9,320 bases of DNA, taken from JALZHR01 sp036389695. GTDB taxonomy: Bacteria; Acidobacteriota; Blastocatellia; Pyrinomonadales; Pyrinomonadaceae. The notes under the pieces were generated by a model. The model searched no databases. It was given only the letters and a program-made list of their open reading frames with translations, and had not been told where the DNA came from. The position numbers were made by a program, and so were the translations under genes. Shown one piece after another: positions 1 to 5,048 of the stretch (the first letter of the stretch is position 1; each line of letters starts with the position of its first letter). The DNA is taken from NCBI GenBank assembly GCA_036389695.1, contig DASVWG010000092.1, positions 1-9,320 on the forward strand, written 5' to 3'.

Positions 1-148
1 CGATTTAGCCGTTTATCGCCGAACCGGAACACAACAACCGCAGCAATATTTCTATATTCAGCAAAGCCGCGACGGTTTCAAAGCCGTCCCGTGGGGAAGT
101 AGCGATTATCTGGACACTACGCCGATGACTCTCATGAACACAAGGTAA
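1..148 (+). CDS. C-terminal tail of a secreted FG-GAP/VCBS-type repeat protein (partial)
   Basis: Reading from base 2, 48 codons stay open to a TAA at 146-148; the gene starts upstream of the window. The tail opens with DLAVYRRTG and continues YFYIQQSRDGFKAVPWGSSD, which aligns with the repeat unit of the large protein at 5049-7937 (DLAVFRPSTGAWYIAR...FGANGD). It is therefore the last one or so units of a related calcium-loop beta-propeller-type repeat protein, presumably exported. The DNA also shares a 12-base run (ATTTAGCCGTTT) with the third repeat of the large gene. The unit is divergent: Arg-Arg-Thr replaces the usual Arg-Pro-Ser, and TrpGlySer replaces PheGlyAla. The stop lies one base from the end of the convergent VWA gene, leaving no room for a dedicated terminator. 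The function of the whole protein cannot be judged from this fragment. Confidence 0.75.
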   Translation, partial: DLAVYRRTGTQQPQQYFYIQQSRDGFKAVPWGSSDYLDTTPMTLMNTR

Positions 149-149
149 A

Positions 150-1058
150 TTACTTCACATTCGGCGGGTGCGCGTTTTTGGTGCGGACGGTGATGCCTTC
201 CTGACCAATCAGGAAAACGCGGCGGGCGTCGAAAGACGAAGCGTTGGCGGAATAATACGAAAGCAGATAACGGTTTTTGCGCAGCTCGTCGCAGATGGCT
301 TTGGCGGCGGCTTGCGATTGCTCGAAGTCGAAGATTTTGCCGCCCGTGCCTTCGGTCAAATCGTTAATGACCTGCGCGGCTTTCGGCTGATTGCGGCGAT
401 AAGCGCCGTTGGTGCGGTCCGGAAGCTGAAGCGCGTAAACCGCGATGTTATCCGATTGCAGCTCGTTTAAAATTTTATCGAAAGCCGTCTTGCTTCCGCG
501 GTCGAGACCGTCGCCTATAAGGACGATGGCGGTTTTGCGCGTGCCGGGCATCAGCGGCAGCAGAACTTCGCGGACGGTCGCGTCCAGCGCGTCGAACAGA
601 TACGGGTTGCCTTTTTTGCGAAAAGTGCTGAGCGAGGTTTCGACCTTTTTCGCGTCGTCAGTCCATTCCTGTATGATTTCCGGTTTTTCGTCGTAGGCGA
701 CGACGAAAACCTGGTCGCCTTCGTAAATTTCGTAAACGAATTCTTTGACCGCGTTTTTCAGCGCTTCGACTTCGGCGCGCAAAGTCTGCGAGTTATCGAC
801 CAGTAAAACTATCCGCGAAGGCGACGGGTCGAAGATGAAATTTTTTATCTTCTGTTCGATGCCGTTTTCGTAGAGGAAAAGATTTTCGGCTCTTATCTGC
901 TCGGTCGAATTGTTCGCGCGCGCGGCGACGACGCTCAGAATCGTGCCGCCGTCGCCGCTTGTGTCTTTCGCGTTGCGGCGCGACTGAGAAGACGCCGGCG
1001 CGGAAACGAGCAAAACGCATAAACTCAAAAATAACGCTTTTTTAACCGCAAATTTCAT
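150..1058 (-). CDS. Secreted von Willebrand factor A (VWA) domain protein
   Basis: 302 residues. The N-terminus is a typical Sec signal peptide: Lys3-Lys7 charges, hydrophobic residues 8-20, then a small-residue stretch APASS near 21-25. A beta-rich lead-in (about 38-75, with LFLYENGIEQKI) precedes a VWA fold (about 80-265). This matches the acidobacterial VWFA-related layout, in which such proteins are exported and bind ligands or partners through a metal site. MIDAS residues are only partly kept. Asp88-Ser90-Thr92 gives DxSxT rather than DxSxS. Asp183 in LIGDGLD is present. The expected Thr of GGTxLYDAL is Pro152 (GNPYLFDAL). Metal binding may therefore be weak or lost. The ATG at 1058 has a GAGG Shine-Dalgarno six to seven bases upstream. 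That site overlaps the end of the upstream FmdB-type gene, whose stop is six bases away, so the two genes are probably cotranscribed and translationally coupled. The partner is unknown. Confidence 0.88.
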   Translation of the reverse strand: MKFAVKKALFLSLCVLLVSAPASSQSRRNAKDTSGDGGTILSVVAARANNSTEQIRAENLFLYENGIEQKIKNFIFDPSPSRIVLLVDNSQTLRAEVEALKNAVKEFVYEIYEGDQVFVVAYDEKPEIIQEWTDDAKKVETSLSTFRKKGNPYLFDALDATVREVLLPLMPGTRKTAIVLIGDGLDRGSKTAFDKILNELQSDNIAVYALQLPDRTNGAYRRNQPKAAQVINDLTEGTGGKIFDFEQSQAAAKAICDELRKNRYLLSYYSANASSFDARRVFLIGQEGITVRTKNAHPPNVK

Positions 1059-1064
1059 TTTTCC

Positions 1065-1397
1065 TCAATCCGTTTTCGATGGTTTGGTTGGAGTATCTGC
1101 TGGCTTTGATGCAGCAACAGTCTTTCCGGTTGATTCGCCCGTCGAACTTTTTTCCGTTTTCGCGTCGGATTTTGTTTCAGCTTCCGTTTTGGCATCGGAT
1201 TTTGTTTCGCTTTTTCCCTTGTTCGAATAATCGGTGACATACCAGCCCGAACCTTTAAACTGAAAACCGGAACGCGAAATTTGTTTTTCCAATTTCCCGC
1301 CGCAAGCTTCGCAGACCGTCAAAGGCGCGTCGGAAATCTTCTGCATTTTTTCGATGTGCGTGCCGCAATCGGCGCAGCGATATTCATAAATCGGCAT
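1065..1397 (-). CDS. FmdB-family zinc-ribbon protein with low-complexity tail
   Basis: 110 residues. The first 50 or so are the FmdB/CxxC_CxxC_SSSS zinc ribbon: MPIYEYRC start, Cys8-x2-Cys11 and Cys29-x2-Cys32 as the four predicted zinc ligands, then the usual SGFQFKGSGWYVTDY segment at 43-57. From about residue 58 the protein is a charged, disordered Lys/Glu/Ser/Thr/Ala tail containing a near-exact ten-residue duplication (KSDAKTE twice). Family members are small putative regulatory proteins, named after an amidase-regulon protein, and their molecular role is generally unproven, so no specific function is assigned. It is the first gene of a two-gene minus-strand unit with the VWA gene. A consensus TATAAT lies at 1405-1410 on the minus strand, only seven bases upstream of the ATG, so the transcript may be leaderless. 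An AGAGG lies about 14 bases upstream, which is far for a Shine-Dalgarno. Confidence 0.9.
   Translation of the reverse strand: MPIYEYRCADCGTHIEKMQKISDAPLTVCEACGGKLEKQISRSGFQFKGSGWYVTDYSNKGKSETKSDAKTEAETKSDAKTEKSSTGESTGKTVAASKPADTPTKPSKTD
1151..1210 (-). repeat. 30-bp tandem duplication inside the FmdB-type tail
   Basis: Bases 1151-1180 and 1181-1210 are two adjacent 30-base units matching at about 25 of 30 positions. They encode two ten-residue copies containing KSDAKTE in the disordered tail. The in-frame unit length points to slippage-type expansion of a tolerant linker. Confidence 0.75.
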
Positions 1398-1404
1398 ATA
1401 AAAG

Positions 1405-1433
1405 ATTATAACCTCTTAAACTATTAATAACTA
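1405..1433 (-). promoter_or_regulatory. Possible promoter of the FmdB-VWA unit
   Basis: On the minus strand a perfect TATAAT occupies 1405-1410. Seventeen bases further upstream, TAGTTA (1428-1433) is a poor -35 match (3 of 6). Initiation six to seven bases downstream of the -10 would fall at or just before the ATG (1397), giving a leaderless or nearly leaderless mRNA. This is a prediction from spacing only. Confidence 0.4.
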
Positions 1434-1440
1434 CAGATTC

Positions 1441-1558
1441 TCTCAAAAAACTCTTCGCGTCCTTGGCGAAAACCTTTGCGCTCTTTGCGGTAAAAAAATT
1501 TCTTAACCGCAAAGGACGCTAAGGAAAAGACGCGAAAGAGCGCAAAGTGATTTTGAGA
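1441..1558. repeat. Intergenic inverted-repeat element built of CCGCAAAG-type units
   Basis: The element is bounded by an 8-base inverted pair, TCTCAAAA (1441-1448) and TTTTGAGA (1551-1558). Inside are a 9-base perfect pair, CTTTGCGGT (1483-1491) with ACCGCAAAG (1506-1514), a 13-base perfect pair, CTTTGCGCTCTTT (1474-1486) with 1535-1547, and an 8-base pair, GCGTCCTT (1457-1464) with 1512-1519. Several foldings are thus mutually exclusive. No protein is encoded. It resembles REP/MITE-like intergenic repeats. A short related stretch, TTAACCGCAAA, recurs at 4881-4891, but the same 11-mer also falls inside the VWA coding region at 1042-1052, which limits its weight as evidence of a family. Confidence 0.65.
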
Positions 1559-1665
1559 CAGATTCAGAAAAATTATAAAAATCTTGCAACGGCGAAGGCA
1601 AATTGTGGCAGAATATTTACCAGGCAATTTATTTAAACTTAGTAGAGATACGGGAGGCTCGACAA

Positions 1666-2241
1666 GTGAAAAAATGGACTTTAGCGGTCTGCGCGGCGGC
1701 TTTATTGCAAGCGGCGACCTTTACTGCGGCGCAGGCGCAGAACACAAAAACGGGCGAACTGCGAACGGTTTCGTTCGTCGATTTAAAACGCTACGGCGGC
1801 ACGTGGTATGAAATCGCCAGATACCCGAGCAAATCGCAGAAACAATGCGTCGGCAATACGACCGCCAATTATAAGTTTAAACCCGACGGCGACGTCGAAG
1901 TCGTGAGCCGTTGTCTGACGAAAGACGGAACAATCGAAAACGCGACCGGTACGGCAAAAGTCGTCGATAAGGAAACAAACGCGAAGCTGAAAGGCTCGTT
2001 CGCGTGGTTTTCGTCCGCGCCGTATTGGGTAATCGATTTGGACGAAAATTATCAATACGCCGTCGTCGGCAATCCGGAGCGCAAAAATTTATGGATTTTG
2101 AGCCGCACGCCCGAAATCAGCGCCGCGACTTATCAAAAGATTTTAAGAAAAATCGAAACCGCCGGCTACAACCCGGCAAAACTCGAAAAAACGCCGCAGA
2201 ATCTTGAAACGGTGAAGGGAACTGTGGTTAAAAAACAGTAG
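1666..2241 (+). CDS. Secreted lipocalin, Blc (bacterial lipocalin) type
   Basis: 191 residues. The GTG at 1666 is chosen because GGGAGG (1652-1657) lies eight bases upstream and because it gives a clean signal peptide: MKKWTLAV start, hydrophobic core, AQA|QN cleavage near residue 24. Upstream in-frame TTG starts would add a non-signal-like extension. Lipocalin motif 1 is at 44-53 (GGTWYEIARYP, invariant Trp47), and the C-terminal motif LWILSRTP (142-149) matches Escherichia coli Blc closely, as does the following helix (SAATYQKILRKIETAGY). Blc-type lipocalins bind fatty acids or lysophospholipids at the outer membrane. E. coli Blc is a lipoprotein, but here no lipobox cysteine sits at the cleavage site, so the protein is probably soluble in the periplasm or secreted. 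Cys61 and Cys83 could form a disulfide. The stop codon TAG is the first part of the hairpin element at 2240. Confidence 0.92.
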   Translation: MKKWTLAVCAAALLQAATFTAAQAQNTKTGELRTVSFVDLKRYGGTWYEIARYPSKSQKQCVGNTTANYKFKPDGDVEVVSRCLTKDGTIENATGTAKVVDKETNAKLKGSFAWFSSAPYWVIDLDENYQYAVVGNPERKNLWILSRTPEISAATYQKILRKIETAGYNPAKLEKTPQNLETVKGTVVKKQ

Positions 2242-2339
2242 ACAGAAGACAGAAGTCGGTAGCCAGTAGACAATCAAGTTTTGAAATTATCGTTGATTAA
2301 GCGAAGCTAAAACTGGCTACTGACTTCTGTCTTCTGTCT
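2240..2339. repeat. Long 7-nt-periodic hairpin between convergent genes
   Basis: The left arm (2240-2267) and right arm (2312-2339) are 28 bases each and complementary except for G2258 against T2321, which is still a G-U wobble in RNA. The loop is 44 bases and contains a second small pair, AATCAA (2272-2277) with TTGATT (2293-2298). The outer arm contains tandem GACAGAA heptamers. The left arm starts inside the lipocalin stop codon, and the right arm ends seven bases before the end of the convergent trxB. It has no T-run, so it is not a textbook intrinsic terminator, although transcripts from either side would form a very stable 3' hairpin. It may be a mobile-type intergenic repeat. Confidence 0.8.
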
Positions 2340-2346
2340 TCTATGT

Positions 2347-3354
2347 TCACCAATTCGTCGCCGTGACCTTTTCGGCTTCGCCGTGTTCGGCTAAAAATCT
2401 TTCGGCGTCGATTGCCGCCATGCAGCCGGTTCCGGCGGCGGTGACGGCTTGGCGATAGTAATGGTCCTGCGCGTCGCCGCAGGCGAAGACGCCTTCGATG
2501 TTGGTTTTCATCGTGCGTCCTTCGGTCTGGATGTAGCCGACTTCGTTCAGATTGAGCCAGTCTTTAAAAAGCTCTGTGTTCGGTTTGTGCCCGATGGCGA
2601 TAAAAACGCCCTGCGTCGGAAAATCGCTTTCTTCTTTGGTTTGATTGTTGTAGATTTTGATTGCGGTCACGCCTTCTTCTTTCGTTCCCAGAATTTCCCT
2701 GATTTCCGTGTTCCATAAAACGTTGATTTTCTCGTTGGCGAGCGCGCGTTCCTGCATAATTTTCGAAGCGCGAAACGCGTCGCGGCGGTGAACAATCGTG
2801 ACTTTCGAGGCGAAGCGCGTCAGAAAAGTCGCTTCTTCCATCGCCGTATCGCCGCCGCCCGCGACGACGACTTCCTTGCCGCGAAAGAAAAATCCGTCGC
2901 ACGTGGCGCAAGCCGAAACGCCGTTGCCGCCCAAGCCGACGGGCGCGGGTTCTTCGCCCGGAATGCCGAGCCATTTCGCGCTCGCTCCGGTCGAGATAAT
3001 CAAAGTTTCGGCTTTTACGATGGTCGAAATCTCCGCCGCGTCCTGGCTGGTTTTGCCGTAAAGCTTAAACGGGCGCTCGCTCAAATCGACTTTATCAATC
3101 CAGATGTTCACGAATTCCGTGCCGAAGCGCTCGGCTTGGGCGCGAAACTCGTTCATCAATTCCGGTCCCATAATTCCCTTGGCATAGCCCGGATAATTTT
3201 CCACGTCGGTCGTAATCGTCAATTGCCCGCCGGGCTGCGGTCCGTCGATGACTAGCGGCTCCAATTGCGCGCGCGAGGCATAGATGGCGGCGGTCAAGCC
3301 CGCCGGACCGGAACCTAAAATAACGACTTTGCGATTAATTTCAGCTTGCGACAT
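2347..3354 (-). CDS. trxB: Thioredoxin reductase (NADPH, FAD-dependent)
   Basis: 335 residues, slightly longer than the usual 310-325. It transfers electrons from NADPH through FAD and a redox disulfide to thioredoxin in the cytoplasm. Domain order is classical. The FAD-binding GSGPAG is at 14-19, and PGGQL-TTDVENYPG follows at 41-56. The active-site pair Cys149-Ala-Thr-Cys152-Asp153 is intact. The NADPH motif GGGDTA is at 166-171, with basic residues His189-Arg190-Arg191 that favour NADPH. AIGHKPNTELF lies near 253-263, and the C-terminal FAD motif ACGDAQD at 291-297 is followed by YRQAVTAAGTGCMAA. The ATG at 3354 gives the standard N-terminus. No strong Shine-Dalgarno is visible at normal spacing; GGGAG lies about 17-20 bases upstream. 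It stands alone, convergent with the lipocalin and divergent from the PilZ gene. Confidence 0.96.
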   Translation of the reverse strand: MSQAEINRKVVILGSGPAGLTAAIYASRAQLEPLVIDGPQPGGQLTITTDVENYPGYAKGIMGPELMNEFRAQAERFGTEFVNIWIDKVDLSERPFKLYGKTSQDAAEISTIVKAETLIISTGASAKWLGIPGEEPAPVGLGGNGVSACATCDGFFFRGKEVVVAGGGDTAMEEATFLTRFASKVTIVHRRDAFRASKIMQERALANEKINVLWNTEIREILGTKEEGVTAIKIYNNQTKEESDFPTQGVFIAIGHKPNTELFKDWLNLNEVGYIQTEGRTMKTNIEGVFACGDAQDHYYRQAVTAAGTGCMAAIDAERFLAEHGEAEKVTATNW

Positions 3355-3430
3355 ATTTGTTGAAAGAAACTCTCCCGTTCTTAAAGTTTAAAAAAATTAT
3401 CCAGAAGTTTGGCATTTTCGCGTAACCTTT

Positions 3431-3460
3431 AGTATAACTATCACTCAGCGGCTAGTCGAA
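3431..3460 (-). promoter_or_regulatory. Candidate trxB promoter
   Basis: On the minus strand TTCGAC (3455-3460) and TATACT (3431-3436) are separated by 18 bases. The -10 is a good match and the -35 is weak. The predicted leader is roughly 70 bases. Confidence 0.4.
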
Positions 3461-3496
3461 TGATAAATAAAAGCGTTTAAATATAAACCGGCGTGA

Positions 3497-3524
3497 CGCG
3501 AGATGTTTTATTCGCGGTTTTTTT
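3497..3524 (+). terminator. Weak hairpin followed by seven T
   Basis: CGCGAG (3497-3502) can pair with TTCGCG (3511-3516), the last pair being G-U, around an eight-base loop. G3517 and T3518-3524 follow. It has the form of a small intrinsic terminator, but no coding gene precedes it on this strand, so it may be chance or the end of an unseen short transcript. Confidence 0.25.
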
Positions 3525-3553
3525 CAGTTCATTGTTTATTTGCATGGATTTCG

Positions 3554-3562
3554 TGATAAACT
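3554..3562 (+). promoter_or_regulatory. Candidate extended -10 promoter of the PilZ gene
   Basis: TGATAAACT reads as TGn followed by TAAACT (3557-3562), an extended -10. Upstream -35-like hexamers (TTGTTT at 3532-3537, 19-base spacing) are weak. The start codon is 46 bases downstream. Confidence 0.35.
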
Positions 3563-3607
3563 AGCAGCCAAGTTCTACCCGAAGTTTTCGATTCTTCAAG
3601 ACTTGTC

Positions 3608-3982
3608 ATGTCAACTAATCAGCAGCCTCAGTATGAGGAAAAACGATTTGCGCTGAGAATGGCTCTGCGGTTGCCGATTGTCGTTTCGGGGCGCGCAGAC
3701 GACGGCGCGGCGTGGAGCGAGCCGACCGAAACCGACGATATTTCGACGACCGGCGCGTTGTTTCACCTGAATCAAAAAGTCTCGCAGGGCGAAATTTTAT
3801 ACATTCGCTCGCATCATCCGGACGGCGTGCCGGTCGAGGTCAAAGCGCGCGTCGTGCGGATTTCGCCGTCAAACTACGGCACGGCGCGCATCGGCGTCGC
3901 CATCACCGAAACGATGGAAAACTGGCTCCGGCTTTTCGTCGCCTGGATTGCCGACGACCAGCCGAGCGAGGAAGAAGAATAA
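3608..3982 (+). CDS. Single-domain PilZ protein (predicted cyclic-di-GMP binder)
   Basis: 124 residues, nearly all one PilZ domain. Both signature motifs for cyclic-di-GMP are present: RxxxR at Arg17-Arg21 (RMALR) and DxSxxG at Asp44-Ser46-Gly49 (DISTTG). The strand pattern downstream (FHLNQKVSQGEILYIRS, VEVKARVVRISPS, RIGVAITE) fits the PilZ barrel. The C-terminus is an acidic tail, DDQPSEEEE. There is no signal peptide or membrane segment, so it is cytoplasmic. Such proteins act as effectors that relay cyclic-di-GMP levels to motility, secretion or exopolysaccharide machinery, but the target cannot be inferred because no cyclase, phosphodiesterase or pilus gene is nearby. The ATG at 3608 lacks a convincing Shine-Dalgarno. 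Six bases after the TAA begins the hairpin repeat that separates it from the next gene. Confidence 0.9.
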   Translation: MSTNQQPQYEEKRFALRMALRLPIVVSGRADDGAAWSEPTETDDISTTGALFHLNQKVSQGEILYIRSHHPDGVPVEVKARVVRISPSNYGTARIGVAITETMENWLRLFVAWIADDQPSEEEE

Positions 3983-3987
3983 AATTT

Positions 3988-4064
3988 TCGTAAATCGTAA
4001 ATCGTGAATCGTAAATTGCAGAGATGCGAGTTGCGATTCACGATTTACGATTTACGATTTACGA
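3988..4064. repeat. Hairpin of tandem TCGTAAA heptamers between the PilZ and enoyl-CoA hydratase genes
   Basis: The left arm (3988-4014) carries heptamers of the form TCGTAAA/TCGTGAA. The right arm (4031-4057, plus one extra unit 4058-4064) is its reverse complement. The 27-bp pairing has one exception, T4012 against G4033, which is a U-G wobble in RNA. The loop is 16 bases (4015-4030). The last repeat unit ends three bases before the ATG at 4068, so the element occupies the ribosome-binding region of the next gene. It is unrelated in sequence to the hairpin at 2240-2339 but has the same arm length, wobble and 7-base period. Confidence 0.82.
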
Positions 4065-4067
4065 GCT

Positions 4068-4850
4068 ATGAATAATTACGAAACGATTTTAGTTGAAAAG
4101 CGCGAAAGCGTTGCCGTTATCACGATTAACCGACCGGAAAAACTTAACGCGCTGGCGAGAAAAGTTCACGAAGAAGGCGTCGCCGCGCTCGACGAATTGC
4201 GGCGCGACGAAACGGTAAAAGTCGTCGTCATCACGGGCGCGGGCGAAAAATCTTTCGTCGCGGGCGCGGACATTTCCGAATTTGCCGGGCAGACGCCGGC
4301 GTCGCAGCGAAATCTGTTTTACGAGCGGACGCTTTTTAATTCGATTGACACGTTTCCCAAACCCGTGATTGCGATGATAAACGGTTTTTGCTTGGGCGGC
4401 GGCTGCGAATTGGCGCTCGCCTGCGACATTCGCGTGTGCAGCGAAAACGCGCGGTTCGCGCAGCCGGAAATCAATCTCGGAATTATGTGCGGCGGCGGCG
4501 GAACGCAGCGCCTGACGCGGCTAATCGGCGAAGGCAGAGCGATGGAAATGATTCTGACCGGCGATATGATTGACGCTGAGACGGCTTTGCGGTTCGGTCT
4601 GGTCAATCACGTTTTCACGCGCGAAGAACTAGAAACAAAAACGCTGGAGCTCGCCGGAAAAATCGCGCAAAAAGCGCCCGTCGCGCTGCAATTATCGAAA
4701 GAAGCCGTCAAGCTCGCCTCGCGCTCGAATCTGGACGAAGGCTTGCGCCGCGAAGTCGATTTATTCGCCATCTGTTTTTCGACCGAAGACAAAGAAGAAG
4801 GCGTCGCCGCCTTTCTGGAAAAACGCAAACCGGCTTTCAAAGGGAAATAA
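4068..4850 (+). CDS. Enoyl-CoA hydratase/isomerase (crotonase family)
   Basis: 260 residues, full family length. Crotonase-fold enzymes process acyl-CoA thioesters; the closest role suggested is hydration of 2-enoyl-CoA in fatty acid beta-oxidation or a related catabolic route. Visible signatures are NRPEKLNAL (21-29), the CoA/oxyanion segment ITGAGEKSFVAGADI (55-69) and LGGGCELALACDI (109-121), the latter with Gly111 in the second oxyanion position. Both catalytic glutamates of the hydratase are present, Glu114 (GGCE) and Glu134 (QPEINLG). The normally conserved PGAGGTQRL appears as MCGGGGTQRL (140-149), a mild departure. The C-terminal half (EMILTGDMIDAETALRFGLVNHVF) is standard. No Shine-Dalgarno is evident before the ATG because the right arm of the hairpin repeat fills that position; GAG at 4063-4065 is too close. 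Substrate specificity cannot be fixed from sequence alone. Confidence 0.93.
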   Translation: MNNYETILVEKRESVAVITINRPEKLNALARKVHEEGVAALDELRRDETVKVVVITGAGEKSFVAGADISEFAGQTPASQRNLFYERTLFNSIDTFPKPVIAMINGFCLGGGCELALACDIRVCSENARFAQPEINLGIMCGGGGTQRLTRLIGEGRAMEMILTGDMIDAETALRFGLVNHVFTREELETKTLELAGKIAQKAPVALQLSKEAVKLASRSNLDEGLRREVDLFAICFSTEDKEEGVAAFLEKRKPAFKGK

Positions 4851-4988
4851 CTTAACGATTTAATCCGAATTTAAGCGCCTTTAACCGCAAAACACGCCGG
4901 AATGCACGAAAAATAAAGAAAAATATGATAATAATAGACAATCCTGATTATTTTCACCCGATAGCCTGATTGCCCTCAAAATAAAGTC

Positions 4989-5017
4989 TTGTGAGTTCGG
5001 GACATCTTGCCTACAAT
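4989..5017 (+). promoter_or_regulatory. Sigma70-like promoter of the large propeller gene
   Basis: TTGTGA (4989-4994) and TACAAT (5012-5017) are separated by exactly 17 bases, each with only one or two departures from consensus. The start codon is 31 bases after the -10, and GGAG (5037-5040) lies eight bases before the ATG. The rest of the 198-base gap from 4851 holds a TTAACCGCAAA stretch at 4881-4891 and nothing else recognised. Confidence 0.7.
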
Positions 5018-5048
5018 AAAACGATTTTAAACTCCTGGAGCAAATTTA

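Larger units (their letters stand above)
3355..3607. other. Divergent intergenic region between trxB and the PilZ gene
   Basis: 253 bases with no supportable gene. It holds candidate promoters for both flanking genes and a small hairpin-plus-T-run at 3497-3524. A-T-rich stretches at 3385-3398 and 3460-3485 carry no other recognisable signal. Confidence 0.7.

Noticed and set aside
168..470. Plus-strand open frames within the VWA gene
   Set aside because: They lie opposite a gene with signal peptide, domain motifs and Shine-Dalgarno, and their translations show no recognisable domain.
1604..1614. Promoter for the lipocalin from TTGCAA (1584-1589) and CAGAAT (1609-1614)
   Set aside because: The 19-base spacing and poor -10 make it too weak to list as a feature.
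1603..1665. Longer lipocalin start (TTG at 1603, adding 21 residues)
   Set aside because: The extension is not signal-like and has no ribosome site. GTG at 1666 has GGGAGG eight bases upstream and gives a clean signal peptide.
2564..3255. Open frames overlapping trxB on both strands
   Set aside because: Arg-rich shadow translations of a high-confidence thioredoxin reductase gene.
3988..4064. Short CRISPR-like repeat array
   Set aside because: Seven-base tandem units without spacers, arranged as two inverted arms; no cas gene nearby.
4319..4840. Antisense open frames within the enoyl-CoA hydratase gene
   Set aside because: Shadow frames produced by GC-biased codon use; no start signals or domain content.
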